A stretch of 64,000 nt of DNA from assembly GCA_963931925.1 (NCBI GenBank), contig OZ007582.1:21147224-21211223 (forward strand). Reading direction: 5' to 3'. The notes under the pieces were generated by a model. That model was not told where the DNA came from. It worked only from the letters and a program-made list of their open reading frames with translations, and searched no databases. The position numbers were made by a program, and so were the translations under genes. This document shows positions 1 through 12,758 of this stretch, piece after piece. Each line of letters begins with the position of its first letter. Within the stretch, counting starts at the first letter, position 1. The stretch is from Onchidella celtica (taxonomy: Eukaryota > Mollusca > Gastropoda > Systellommatophora > Onchidiidae).

Positions 1-656
1 GCCTATGTGTGGCCTCCGGCCCTATGCTGGCCTATCCCCTGTGCTCATCGAGGTGGCTCTGCGGCCCGTCCCCGACACCTACAAGAATAACATTACATTG
101 GTATAATACCCTACCATTTCTATTCACTCCACCTCTCCTTACAATCCATGAAGCGTACACACACTAGTTCACCTTTCACTCACCACACATCTTACGGTAA
201 CACACTTCCATCGGAATACACACTACTCACTCGCGCTACAAATCCATGAACTCACTTTCATCTATCGCTCGTGGCGCACATTGCTATATCCAATATCAAG
301 GACTTCCACATTCCTCACATATACTTATTCACATCATGGTAATAGACGAATATAATATAATACATCAATCATAATAATCAATCAACGTTCTACATACCAG
401 TCATAACTGGAAAGACTCTCACTAGTCTTCTCGACTGCTTCCCCTTTATGTCCGCCCGATGGGCTATTATTCACAGATCCGATCCCTAGGACCTTCTAAC
501 TTGCAGTGATAGTATTACCGCGCTTTCGCCTCCTTCAGACCCCGCCCCCACTACTACTCACAACAGCACGCTTAACTTGCTGTCTACTGTGAGCCTTTCT
601 TACTCTACACCCGCTCTTTAGCAATCCCCTTAATTGCACTCACTCCACTCGTGACA
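1..656 (-). mobile_element. LTR of an LTR retrotransposon, cut by the window edge
   Basis: This is the reverse complement of the first half of the solo LTR at 11326-12523. The two match closely by eye, especially over 1-400, and both begin TGTCACGAGTGGAGTG (here at 656, reading left). The element continues beyond position 1, so it may be another solo LTR or the 5' LTR of a longer element lying to the left. Superfamily is not assigned. It is a fossil repeat, and similarity to the second copy suggests moderate age. Confidence 0.8.
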
Positions 657-1141
657 CAATGAAGAACTTGATTCTACTTTTACAGGAGAATGTATATTAC
701 AGCCCCGTCTTAGCTAGACTAGGATCAACTAATGAAGTAGCTCCGGTGTACGACTTTTATATTCTTATTATAACAGATATGATAGAAACAAATTTGCCAT
801 ATACGGCAATCTCCGACAATGGCCACGATTAGTATTGACCAGATGGGCTCGAGTAGGAAGATGGCATATATGGCAAACCGTCGCTTTAGATATCTGTTGT
901 CTAGACAATTGGGTAACATGATGACTCACACACAGAAAACCTAATGCTGGTAAGCAATATTTTAAACAAATTGTCCCGATCAGTATCCGTATGGCTAAGG
1001 TCGGTACAACCTAATAATGTTGACCGACAATGGCCACGATTAGTATTGATCAGATGTACCTGTGCGACTTCATGACGCCGCAGTCTAGCCGACACACAAC
1101 GCCATCAAAGGGATTTATTAAAAATATTAGCTCTCAGTGAC
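657..1141. repeat. Foldback repeat and 33-bp direct repeat
   Basis: Positions 772-808 and 860-898 are imperfect inverted copies (AACAGATAT at the outer ends, TTTGCCATATA inside), giving a foldback of about 127 bp. A 33-bp word starting CCGACAATGGCCACG occurs at 813-845 and again at 1024-1056 with one mismatch visible. The first copy lies inside the foldback and the second is free-standing. No gene is visible here. Confidence 0.55.
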
Positions 1142-1332
1142 GCACTTGTGCGTTTTCAACACGCCGAGCGGAAGGCTGGGCTACGCCAGATGCAGCGTGA
1201 TGAAATCACATAAGTGTCGACGGCGCACTTAATCGTTTTCATCGCGTCGGGCAGAAGGCGGAGCCATGCCAGACGCAGCGTGATGAAATTGCATACGTGA
1301 TGACAGCACACTTAGGCGATTTCATCACGTCG
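1142..1332. repeat. 83-bp tandem repeat, about 2.3 copies
   Basis: Units start with GCACTT-like words at 1142, 1225 and about 1307 and carry GCAGCGTGATGAAAT plus a TTTCATCACGTCG-like part, which are partly complementary to each other. A further fragment (ATCACGTCGCCCACG) lies near 1484. The DNA is GC-richer than its surroundings. It may be the remains of a palindromic DNA transposon. Confidence 0.6.
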
Positions 1333-1340
1333 CGATGTAG

Positions 1341-4300
1341 TTATGCGTTTTGATTATTGTCAAATATTTTCATTTTGGTAGTGATTTAAGCTCTGAAATT
1401 TTTACACCACATCCGCAAGGGTGTAAGGAGCATATTTACGGAAGAAAGTGCCTCATGAAAAAAATGTCACTTATGCGTTGTCATCACGTCGCCCACGATA
1501 TGTATGTCTCATACATGTCATAGTGATTTGTGTGGTGTATACTGTAATTATATACATTCTGTGTAGATAGGCTACAGCAGATGTGGTGTTCAACGTTTCC
1601 ATCTGTGCAGAAAACAAACATTATTAATAAGTTTTTCTGCAAGTATGCGCTGCTGTGGAGACAATTTTCTCAGTTTGCGGGCAACATTTTTGCCAAAAAT
1701 ATCGTTCTCATCACCATCGTTGTTGGCCTGTGCAGGGGGGTTCGCCAGCTTATTTCAAGCAAGGAAAAGTAGTTCCTCATCCGCAGCAGCCTTCCTCTTG
1801 ACTTTTGATGACCTTCTCGAGTCATGGACAATGGGTTGGGGCATAGGTCGATGCCGTACAACAAATTAAACAGATACGATTAAATTCAGTGATTTCTAAA
1901 TGAAGTCTGGATGATGTTGATGGTGGATGATGATGACGATGATGGTGTGATGATGATGATGATGATGATACAAACACTTAAAATCATGTAGCGCTATGGA
2001 CTCTTACAACATTAACATTTGGGAACTTCTACATGGCTGTGCGATATCATCTTGATTGGTAGCTACTTGTAATTTATGGCCTATAAGTCTGATTCATGAT
2101 CTAGATCTTCATCTTTATCTTAGTAATTATCTGCTATATACTGTAAAGTTCTTTTATTTTCATTGCCGAGTGGCTGTGAGTGGGCCTGGCTGCAGGTGTG
2201 GCATCTTTAGACTTAGATTTGGGATTCTTAGACTCAGTAATAGAAGACGTAGGCTCAAGGACATAGTGATGAAATCTAGATTCTGGATTAGATTTTTTGC
2301 TCAGATTGAAATTCTGCTGCACTTAAATCTAGATCTGCATCTTGATCTGCACAGGCTAAACCTGTTTTCATGAAATCTGCATTTCCTGGATCTCTTACAA
2401 CACTTTCTATCACTTAACATCATTCAGAAGTGCAAAACTAAACAAACTGATAGAAACACAAACACACCATTTGCAGTTTAAAAATAAAGGACCAGTTCAT
2501 TGTAAGGAATATATGTTGATGTAATTATGTGACTTTGAGTTGGTCCACCTATTACCCAGGTGAATTTGTCCTGAAAATCAAGCAATACCTGGTTATCTTT
2601 GAGATTTAATATCTTCAAAACTAATACATTGTATGTACTTAGTAATAGACCTAATTTCAAACTCAACAATGAAGAAAATTGGTTGCTCCCTAATTCTAGG
2701 CCTGTACCAACATTCAATTTGAAAATAGCATTTTAAAATATTTTCCTGGTGATACTGCCCCTTAAATCAGATTACCAGAAAATATTTGCTGTTTTGTATA
2801 AATAGGAAGTCACTTTCACTCCAAGCAGCTTTCATGTGTGTGTGTAGCATATTGTGTACCTTGTGATTTTGATTACATATTATACATGTATGTATTTCAT
2901 TGCAGCTGAGATTCTTTGTTTTTCTTGAAGTTGCTAAACAAACCATTATACTTACTACAGGTCAAGATTACCAATGTTGGTTATTAGTTAGTCATGCTGT
3001 TTACTGTTTCAGAATCCTGTTGGTTGCGAAAGAAAAAATATTTAGGAAATGTCGTCACAGTAGTTATTTTTCACATAAAAGTCCAAACCACTGAAAAGAA
3101 ATCACAGTGAACTAAAAACAGTTCTTGTCATTGGGATCTAGATCACAAGTGAAAATGTATAATGGAGACTGTAACTTGGTGTAACACCAGGTGAATGAAT
3201 GGAGATACGCACATGTATGCGAGACACATTGCATAGTCAGTCGGAACATGACAAGAGGGCAGTCGCATGTGCACGCCAGAGCTTATTACAAGGGACTGAG
3301 TTGGACATGCTGTGAAAATTTGTGATGGGAATCTTCTTCATGTGTACTTTGTAATTTCATTCCCTTTTACATTGGTATGTTGAATTCTTGGAAATAAAAG
3401 TTCTATAGTGACTTTTCATTCTCTGCTTCTGACAGGATACTTTTGTCAGCGTTTGCTACAGTACATGTATTTGTTTTGTCCTGAACGAATCTGACTGAAA
3501 ATGACAAAATGCCTTTACAAACTGCAGCACTTGAAATTAAAAATAATAAAAACTGAAGATTTAATAATAATAATAATACATGTAATATGAAACTTTCATC
3601 CAGGATTTGATAACAATGTATGACTGCAAAACAGTCAATTGTCTACATCAGTCCCTACACTTCTTCTTATCTCTTCTTACCATTCTGAATGCTGTGCTGT
3701 TGTTCCCCTCCCTGTCCTTCCCCTGAAGTTTCTGCTGCCCCCGTAGTGCAGGCATACTGCTGATTGATACATGCAGTAGAGTCATTATATAGGCTCCCGA
3801 AAAAATTGGTAGATTTTATTTTGTAACTGTTGTTAAGGGAGCGTGGTCTTAATTACAATACCGAAGGAGAAAATACAATTCATCGCTATGCTGCAAGTGC
3901 AAGACTCCCGTAACTAACATTTCGAAAATTTTACAGAACAGCCAAAAAACTGATTTTCTTTGGCTTATTGCTGCCAGCAAAATTCTGAAGACAATAAACT
4001 TGATTATTGCAAGGAATTGAGCCACGAAGCGTCAGGTAAAGAGAGATTGACAAGAACAGGGTAGGAAAATGAGAGAATGAAAGTAACAGATGAACCTGGC
4101 TCAATAGTAACTTACAAAGTACAAAAATCGTTCTGCAGTCTACAAGTTGATTCAATAGATTTTTAATCACACATTGTCATATTTTCAGGGTTCATATAAG
4201 ATAAGATAAATTTTATTCGTCTTAATTATAGGTATAGGCCGTTTCCCATTAGGTCTTTAACTTCACTTTTATCTGATCTTACCTGTAGGCATCTGAGGGT

Positions 4301-5689
4301 TGAAAGTTAGCCCAGAGAGAGATAATGACAAAACTGTGAGAGGTGCGAAATGGCCACTATCGTGCCGATGTGCCATTAAAACCAACTCAAACTTCAGAAA
4401 TTTTGAGTTACTACAATCCTAGGGAACAGTCACAAGATTATATAACACAGTCACAGTCCAAATAAAGAAATAATTTTCAGGGTTTGATGTTTGCAAACCT
4501 TTGATCATGTGAAAAAAAATGTGTTTGAATATAATCATTGACCATTATGTCTTTCCAAATTACATGAAAATCTACAGTATGAGTTGATTTCATTTCCTGA
4601 TACCAAAAAAGCACAACTTTAGGGCATAGAATATTTTCACATATGAGTGTGTTTTCTTACTAATCCCACAGTTCCTAGTTATTACAAATTAAGATTTTAT
4701 ACAATACAATTAAGTGAAAACTTAGCAATGAAGTAATTCTGATTTTTCTGAGCATCACTTTAAGGCGGCTATGGACCATGCTACTAATAACTATTACAAC
4801 CATATAGTTTTATGCCGTACACAAATAAGCATTTAAATATAAAATTATAAAAAAACTTGCAGGATTGTTAATAAGACCTACAACCGCTGAGGCTCAGATT
4901 TGCCCGAAATTGTACAGGTCCCTTCATTTTGGCCCACAAATGATTCTTTTTCAGATTTGCAGACTCGAAATTACTATGGAGAAGTATCTTTTTGAGTTTG
5001 TGTCGCTAATTTTGCACACACCCCCCCCCCCCCCCCCCCCGGGTAATTCTGTCATTGTTGTCTTTTAGTTTGTCTTTCAAATGCAGGAAATGCAAAAAAA
5101 GGAGCGAAACATTTTAAATACTTCAGACAAGTGCTCCACCCGCCACTTTCTACCCTCTCCACATCTGTCTCTGCACACGGAAATAATTCCCAAACTAAGC
5201 AGCGGGGTATTCCTGTATTCTAATTCTAGCCACAGGCACGTCAAGTAGTTTTAAAAATCAGCTGGCAGGAAGTGTTGATGTCACGGGCCATGGTACTCAT
5301 GAAAAAAGGGATCAGAGATGAGCAGTCAGTGGCACAAAGTAATCTCAAAAAAAAAACCCAGAAAAACAAAACCAATGAAAAAATCCAAACACTGATGCAC
5401 CCTTCATGGTATTTGAATATTATATATATGCAATAATTATTTGGTTACTGCAGGTGGCCTAATGAAAAAACCTTTTGCATTCAAAGGCGGAGAATTTGTG
5501 AATTATAAATGCCACATTACTAAACTATATTTATAATTCAACTCTTGCTTCAGACAGCACAGTCAAGATTATGCTGACCTTTAGTCTGGTGTGACACACT
5601 AACAACAGAACTAAAAGTAACACACTGATTAACATTCAATGACTGACAGCCACTTGCTAGATTACTGTGTCCATGTAATGGATACCATA
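1341..5689. other. Gene-free AT-rich stretch with simple repeats
   Basis: I see no supportable gene. Open frames are short and lack recognisable domains. It contains a GAT/ATG microsatellite (about 1908-1972), a TAA run (about 3562-3577), a dispersed repeat near 3836-3900, a dispersed 60-bp word at 4336-4395, an AAGATAAGATAAATTTTATT tail-like string near 4197-4217, and a poly-C tract at about 5021-5040. Confidence 0.6.
4336..4395 (+). repeat. Dispersed 60-bp repeat (4 copies in window)
   Basis: A sequence of the form GTGAAAGGCGCAAAGTGGCC followed by an ACTA-N-CATG-N-CGACATG word and AAACTCAAAC occurs at 4336-4395, 21115-21185, 31483-31540 and 51925-51985, always on the plus strand. It is probably the conserved tail of a SINE or LINE family; no head could be delimited. 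Confidence 0.5.
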
Positions 5690-8600
5690 TATAATAATAA
5701 TAGGCTCTTTTCGTCTTGGCAGACGATCTAAGCAGCTATATGTGTCCTACTTCTGCAGCTACGCTCGTGACTGATTCTGCCTATATTCGACAGGCACGCT
5801 CTGTCGCAGAATCTGCATATGAGGGAGGTGCCATAGGGCAATGAGTTATCTTTTCTTGTCTGGCGTTTTGCCTCAAGGGCTGCAACAATGTTTTTTTCAT
5901 GGTGTTTTATGCCAGAGTCCACTGATGTTTTTTTCCATGCTGATCTGTCTTCTGCTGTCGTCTCCCACGTTCTCAAATCGATGTTACACTTTATCATACT
6001 GCTCTTGCATGTATCTTTGTACCTCAGTTTTGGTCTTCCTCTGGGTCTGCTACCTGTAGCCATTACACCATATAAGAATTGCTTGGGGATTCTGTTGTCG
6101 TCCATCCTCTTCAAATGCCCCAGCCATCGCAGTCTCTTCTTGCACAAGATGGTCAACATGGTTGGGAGTGCTGCCCGTTTCAAGACCTCTGTGTTGGTAA
6201 CTTTATCTTGCCAGCTGATGCCAAGGATCTTGCGGAGGCATCTCAAGTGAAATCCATTCAGTTTCTTCTCTTGTCTTGAATATAACGTCCAGGTCTCTGA
6301 GCCATAGAGGAGTGTGCTCAATATACATGTTTCATATATCTTGATCTTTGTTTTTCTATTTAACATTTTGTTATTCCAAGCTCTTTTGTTTAATTTTCCA
6401 AAGGCTGTGGCTGCTTTTCCTATTCGGGCACCTATTTCGCTATCTAATGAAGTTGAAGAAGTCATTGTTGATCCCAGGTAGCAAAATTTCTGGACAGTCT
6501 CCAACTGGTTGTTGTTCAGCTTGATGTTGCATTGTGTTGTGCCATCTTGTGTCATAATAACAGTCTTCTGGACGCTGATAACAAGAGAGAAAGCTTTACA
6601 TGCTTGTGATGAGTAGTCCATCATTGATTGTAGTGTGGACTCGCTATGGGCAACTAGTGCTGCGTCATCTGCAAACAGCAATTCTCTGATCAATGTTGAC
6701 TTGGTTTTAGTTTTTGCTTTGAGGCGTGCAAGATTGAAGAGGGATCCATCAGTTCGCCAGTGGAGATAAACATCTCCAGGGGATTCCCTGAATGCAAACT
6801 GCAGAAGCATGGAGAAGTAAATACCAAAAAGTGTTGGTGCCAGGACACAGCCTTGTTTCACCCCGCTTTTGATGTTGAAGCGATCGGATGTAGAACCATC
6901 AAATTGGACTGTGGCTTGCATATCTTCATGAAAGGACATGATGAGTTGGAGGAGTGTCGGGGGGCATCCGATCTTATGGAGCACCATATACAGTCCTGAT
7001 CTGCTGACTGTGTCGAAAGCCTTTGTTAAATCGACAAATGCCATATGTAAAGGTAGACTTTGCTCGCGACACTTTTCCTGCAGTTGACGTAAAGAGAATA
7101 TCATGTCCATGGTTGATCGTCCTGACCTAAAACCGCACTGGCTTTCTGGAAGTACTCTTTCTGCTAGTTGTTGAAGACGCTTTAAAAGTATTTTGGCAAT
7201 TGCTTTTCCTGTGATACTTAGCAGAGATATGCCTCTGTAATTATTACAGTCTCCCTTATCACCTTTGTTCTTATATAAGGTCACGATGTTAGCATCTTTC
7301 ATATCTTGTGGAATCTCTTTATGCTTCCAGCACAGGATGAGGAGCTTGTATAGATGAGGAAGGAGGAAATCTTTGTTCTCTTTCAAGATTTCCGCTGGTA
7401 TGTTATCACTACCCGGAGACTTTCCACTTGCAAGCTCATCTATAGCCTTGTTGAGTTCTTCCTGTGTAGGTTCTTTGTCTAGGTCTGTAAATTCTGGGAG
7501 CTGCGTGAGGGCCTCTTCTAGACTGTCATCCACTGTACGTTCTTGAGAGTAGAGATTTGAGTAATGTTCAATCCATCTGGCCATTTGTTCGTTTTTATCT
7601 GTGATTTGTTCACCTGATGACGATTTTAGTGGTGCTATCTTGTTAATCTGTGGGCCAAGAGCAATCCGAATTTTCTCATACATTCCTCTACTATCTCCGC
7701 TGTCATGAGCTTTCTGTATGTCTGTGCAAAGATTCTCCCAGTATGTGTTTGCGCATTTCCGTGTCTCTTTTTGAAGTGTAGATTTTGCAGCTCGTAATTT
7801 GTTTAAGGTGCGATCTGATGGAGTTTTGTTGTGTGCCAAAAGTGCCATGCGCTTTTTCTCGATAAGTGGCAATAGTGTTGCTTCGTTTTCTTCAATCCAG
7901 TCTTTATTGTTTGATCTGTTTGTACCAAAGGCCTGAGAAGCAGAATCGTGCATAACTTCCTTTAAACCGGCCCACATCTTCTCTGGTGTAGTATCATCTA
8001 TGGAGAGGAGCTGTTCTTCCATCTTCCCCTGAAAAACTGCTTGCATGTCTTTGTTGCTGGCATTTCGTGTGTTAATTTTTGGTCTTTTCGTCTCTTTGGC
8101 TCTGTGAATGTTTCTGCCCACAATCTTTGTCTTGGCTAAAACGAGCAGGTGATCGGTGTTGCAGTCTGCACTGTGGTATGATCTTGTTTGTTTGATGTTG
8201 TTCAGATGGTTCTTTTTGACGATAATAAAATCAATTTGATGCCAATGTCCAGATCTGGGATGACGCCATGAGACTTTGTGGCAGTCCTTTCCATTGTAAA
8301 AAGTATTTGTGATGCATAGATTGTTGTCTGAGCAGAGTTCCAAAAGTCTCTGGCCGCTGTCGTTGATCTTGCCTAATCCAAAATGGCCGAGACAAGTTTG
8401 CCATGCTTATTGATCTGTGCCAACTCTGGCATTGAAGTCACCAAGGATAAAAATCTGATCGTTTGTTGGTATCTTCGCAAGTACGTTTTGAAGGTCTTCA
8501 CAAAACTTGTCTTTGTTTTCTGTTTCAGCTGCTAATGTTGGAGCATAGGCACTAATTAGATGGGCTGTGCCTGACTTAGTCTTCAGCTGCATGGTGATGA

Positions 8601-9520
8601 TGCGTTCGGATATACCTTGAGGTGTATTAATTTTGGCGAGGAGCTTGTTGTTGACTGCGAAGCCCACACCATAAAGTCGAGGCTCTTCTTGTCCTAGACC
8701 TTGCCAGAAAAAAGTGAAGTTTGCCTCTCTCACTGAGCCACTATCAGCCAGTCGTGTTTCCTGCAAGCCCACGATGTCAACGTTTAGCCTCTTGAGTTCT
8801 TTGTTTATGATGGCAGTCTTTCTTAACTCTTTGGTGTTGTCAAGATCAGTGTTGTCAAGTCCGGTGCACATTGTCCTCACATTCCAGGTGCCCAACTTCA
8901 TTGGGATTGATTTAAATTTGCGTTTCTTATTGCCTGGTGCTTGGCTTTACGTCTGCTTTTTGGCTTTTGTCCTATCTCCATACACCCATAAGAGCAGGCA
9001 GACGTGGCGGATCGACACCTTACTGACTGGGAGCTGCCCAGTTTAGGCGGGCGGTAGCCGATCAGTGCAGCTGAATAGCTGCTCCCACCGCCGAGAGAGA
9101 CCCGTGGCGCCTTCTCTGTTCGCCAAATAGAGTCGACTTAGAACCCGTAACTGTCTCTCCCCGTGTTGTGTCCATGCTGGTCAGCAAGGATGGAGTGTCC
9201 TCTCCATTGTCTTCATGCTGCACTAGCTGTGGTTGAGCGATAGGCGATGTGCACTGTACTTGCTCGGATTGCAGTGATCTCCTTTAGGCATGCTGCTTGC
9301 CTGGGCTTCTAGAGAGAAAAGTGTCTAGCCCATCTCACACTTTCCCCCTCTCGACAGTGTTGATAAGCTCCAAAGGAAAGACAGGGTCCATACGTTTGGA
9401 AATCAACAAAGTTGCAGGGGCTGCCAGAGAATGGATTGGCTAAGAGCCTCCCCATCAACTGCCTTAGGGGCCCTCCCTCCGGATTTGTTTAGGGTTTACT
9501 CCCCTAGCCTTTGACCCTCA
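5690..9520 (-). mobile_element. RTE-type LINE, nearly full length, broken by one stop
   Basis: A non-LTR retrotransposon read on the minus strand. A 5' leader of about 0.6 kb (9520-8902) precedes an AP-endonuclease plus reverse-transcriptase ORF, and a very short 3' tail ends in a TAA/TTA-like run near 5690-5702. A simple-repeat end instead of poly(A), a single long ORF and a length of about 3.8 kb fit the RTE clade. I could not fix a convincing target-site duplication, so both ends are approximate. It lies in intergenic DNA. Confidence 0.85.
5728..8901 (-). pseudogene. RTE LINE endonuclease/reverse transcriptase, one in-frame stop
   Basis: The ORF starts at ATG 8901 (MKLGTWNVRTMCTG), with the frame open upstream to a TAA at 8947. 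The N-terminal part is an AP-like endonuclease: GTWNVRTM, QETRLAD and GDFNARVG. A TAA at 8407-8409 interrupts it after VGTDQ; the frame then continues unchanged (AWQTCLGHFGLGK...) to 5728, so one nonsense codon separates two in-frame pieces, 164 aa and about 890 aa. The second piece has TDHLLVL (endonuclease His), the reverse-transcriptase signatures FVDLTKAFDTV, SGVKQGCVLAPTLF and LLFADDAAL (about 6660-6690), the RTE-like tail LRCLRKILGISWQDKV, and a C-terminal zinc-finger-like CRFCDRACLSNIGRISHERSC. Database entries often mislabel such endonuclease parts as craniofacial development protein 2. Confidence 0.9.
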
Positions 9521-11325
9521 TAGGCATACATATTATATAAATTTTATATCCGGATCCAGACACAGAAACCTCTTATTTATTTGTGTAAGATCTATGAAAG
9601 TCTCATACTAATACTATAAAACACAACATCATGTAATGCTCATGTAATTTGTAAATTACATGTACACTTAAATACATGTATATGTAGATTTACTTGTACT
9701 TGTTTTGCTGCAATCTTGAATAAAATATAACTGGAAGCTCAAAAAATATACATTTGTACATGTAATTGGTTATACAATGTATACATGTAAAATAAAGATG
9801 TATAAATGTCAACAAAATTATTTTTGAAAATAAAGATGGGGATGGCACAGAAAAATGACTAAGGATACTGCATAAAATAACACAAAGTTGGCAGTAAAAC
9901 AAGCAAAATTTCAAAATGTGATAAACTCAATGTTAATAACTCAGAAACAATTGTGTACGTGTGCTCGGCAAAGTTACATTACTGACATTATAACTTGACT
10001 GTGGAGTATACAAAATTAAGATCATGTACATTGTATACTGACCAAGTTCTGTGGTGGGACCTGAATCATTAAAAAAAACTGAAATGGGAAGCACTTACAT
10101 TATCTTACACTTGAAAACCATAAACTTAAATTAAGCACCAACTTTAGGTGTCTGGGATAATGATTATTTATACTGTACTATAGGGAACGGGGATGGCATG
10201 CTTGTAATCATGGATAATTAGTAAATAAATAAAAAGTTCAAATGTATTATAGTAATATTATAATTATACAGCTCTGCGTCAGCAAAGAACAGGGAGAAAC
10301 CCAAAATAAAAGAAACACTGATGTATGAAGTGATAATGTAAGTGCTTCCCATTTCAGAATAGCTCGAATTGATGAACTGTTGAAACAGGACAAGGGAGTA
10401 TCACTTAGGCTGGTTGGAAATGGCTAATGTCTTCAAACTTTCACAGAAATGCCTGGCAAACCTTTCTTGTTGTGCCCAAGCCTGTGAAAACCTCTGAGTC
10501 TCATAAATTATCAAGTAGGTCTCAGTCTGTGTTAAACAGAAACTCAGAAATTAAAGCTGACGCACAGTGGTGACGCACTCAACAACAAAAGACGGCATGT
10601 ACATGTACGACATATCAATAGATTTTACTCATTGAATGGCAAATCATTCTTTGTATTGTAACTGCAAAGTAATTTTGATTAAAGATAACAATCACCGGTA
10701 CCTCCATAGAGTCCATATCAATACTTTCAATGTGGATGTCATTTTGATAAATGTGTGGAAACCTCGACTTAATGTATAATTATGTACCATATAGATGCAA
10801 CATCTTCTGGTTAGAAAAATAACAAATCACAGATAATGCCAATAAACGTAAATCTCATTAGTAATAATGGCACTCTTGAACACAAATTATTAACACTGTA
10901 ATTATAGGTATCACCATTCCCTAAAACTGTAGCCGTCGGTTTTGGCTACTTTTCAGGAGAAGCAAAATACTGCTTTATTTTAGCACAGTGGTCTATTTAT
11001 GACGAATTTTTGAAAACATCTGGATGGCTTAATTCTATATTGTGCTACATCACAAAATACCAACACTAAGGTAATGAGCAACAAAACAAGTGTTTTTCAT
11101 ATATGACTGAAAACTTCAGCCTTTTCGAGGTATCTCACTGTAATTGCACCAGGTTTGGGTTAAAGTGCTTTGCAAAGAAGACTGGGCATGCCCGTTAGTC
11201 TTAATCCATAATTTCATGTGTCCTCTTTGTTTTGGAGTCCATGTGGATTTAGGCAGGGTACAGTACAAATGCCCTTAGTGTCTGATAATCTCAAAATCAA
11301 AATGATTGGTTTCCTAAGATCACCA
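9521..11325. other. Gene-free AT-rich stretch
   Basis: No coding potential is recognised. It is rich in ACATGTA/TACATGTA words (about 9657-9790) and has no delimitable element. Confidence 0.6.
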
Positions 11326-12523
11326 TGTCACGAGTGGAGTGAGCGATAGTTAATAATTACGGGGGGAAAGGAGGAGAGTAAAATTAACGCACGTAGACAA
11401 GTAAGGAAAAGCGTGCCTGTTATGAGTGGTGGGGGGTCTGAAGGAGGCGAGAGCGCTGTATTACTATCACTGCAAGTTAGAACGTCCTAAAGAGCGGACG
11501 CAAGAGAAAGCCCAGTGGGCGAACATAAGGGGAGCAGTCGGAAGACTAGTGAGAGAGTTTTTTCCAGTGATGACTGGTAGGTGAAACGATGATTGATAAT
11601 TATGATTGATGTATTATATTCGTCTATTACCATGATGTAAATAAGTATATGTGAGGAATGTGGAAGTCCTTGATATTGGATATAGCAATGTGCGCCATGA
11701 GCGATAGATGAAAGTGAGTTCATGGATTGTAGCACGAGTGAGTATTGTGTACTACGATGGAGGTGTGTTACCGTAAGATGTTTGGTGAGTGAAATGTGAA
11801 CTATTGTGTGTACGCTTCATGGGTTGTAAGGAGAGGTGAAGTGAATAGAAATGGTATGGTATTATACCAATGTAATGTTATTCTTGTAGGTGTCGGGGAC
11901 GGGCCAAAGAGCCGCCTCGGTGAGCACAGGGGATAGGCCAGCATAGGGCCGGAGGCCACACATAGGCCAAGAGTGAGGCTGTCGGTGCAGGACAGTAGAG
12001 GCACATAAAGTCGTGGCAGTCAGGCCACGGACAGGGACGTAGATATGAGCGTGAATGTGCTAATTGAGATGATAATGTATTATTGTCACGTTGATGGGCT
12101 ATTGAAATGATAATGTACTATTGCCATGTTGATGGGCTATTGAAATGATAATGTGCTATTGCCCTGCTGAGGTGCTAGTGGAATGCTAAGGTGTTATGGC
12201 AATAGGAAGGTGATATTGAGAGACTGCGGTGCCAGTGAATTATTAATGTGCTATTAAGACCCTGAGGGGAGAGGCTGAGGCCGAAGTGTCTTTAGGAAGT
12301 AACTACCGGGTTGTGGATCCGAGGAAGAGTGCATGTGGGAATAAGGCCGTTGTACGGCAGTTAAATTCAATAATATACTGTATGTAATTGCGCTATTATC
12401 TGTATAATTATGTTAAATAAATGTGTGAGTCTGATGGGTTGTTCTGTTAAGTGTTAAACTTGTTTGTTCGTGATTGTTGTCCTGTCATAACTTATTACAT
12501 CTCCCAGTCTGGGATTTGTGACA
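11326..12523 (+). mobile_element. Solo LTR, 1198 bp
   Basis: It begins TGTCACGAG and ends TTTGTGACA, so the ends form the inverted pair TGTCAC/GTGACA. It is flanked on both sides by the 5-bp duplication CACCA (11321-11325 and 12524-12528). A possible polyadenylation signal AATAAA lies near 12417. The first half matches 1-656 in the opposite orientation. A lone LTR with a clean target duplication is the expected product of LTR-LTR recombination. The 5-bp duplication fits Ty3/Gypsy or BEL/Pao, but the superfamily cannot be decided from an LTR alone. Confidence 0.85.
12056..12180. repeat. 38-bp tandem repeat inside the solo LTR
   Basis: About three units of 38 bp (GATAATGT at 12071, 12109 and 12147, each followed by an ATTGCC-GTTGATGGGCTATTGA-like word). 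It is internal to the LTR. Confidence 0.65.
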
Positions 12524-12758
12524 CACCACTTCGAACCTGAGAATTGAGATGTAAGACATGGTACTACTGCTTTTCTGTGAGGGACACAAATAAGCCACCA
12601 TCAGTTCACAGGTGACCAATGTTCTACTTGATCTAGAAAACTGGACATGAAAAAGTAAAATACCAACAACTGACGTGTGGTCCCTCCTATCTTCAATTCC
12701 ATACAAATAAACAAGCGTAAGTTTGAGTTTACCTTTCTTCTACAATTTTCTATATTGT

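Noticed and set aside
2056-2373. 105-codon open frame
   Set aside because: Low-complexity leucine-rich translation of AGATCT-rich intergenic DNA, with no homology or context.
8407-8901. Endonuclease piece as a host gene (craniofacial development protein 2-like)
   Set aside because: It is the in-phase start of the RTE LINE ORF, with the reverse transcriptase directly following.
5690-9540. Target-site duplication for the minus-strand RTE
   Set aside because: Only short AT-rich matches (TATATAA-like) are seen at the two flanks, which is too weak to call.
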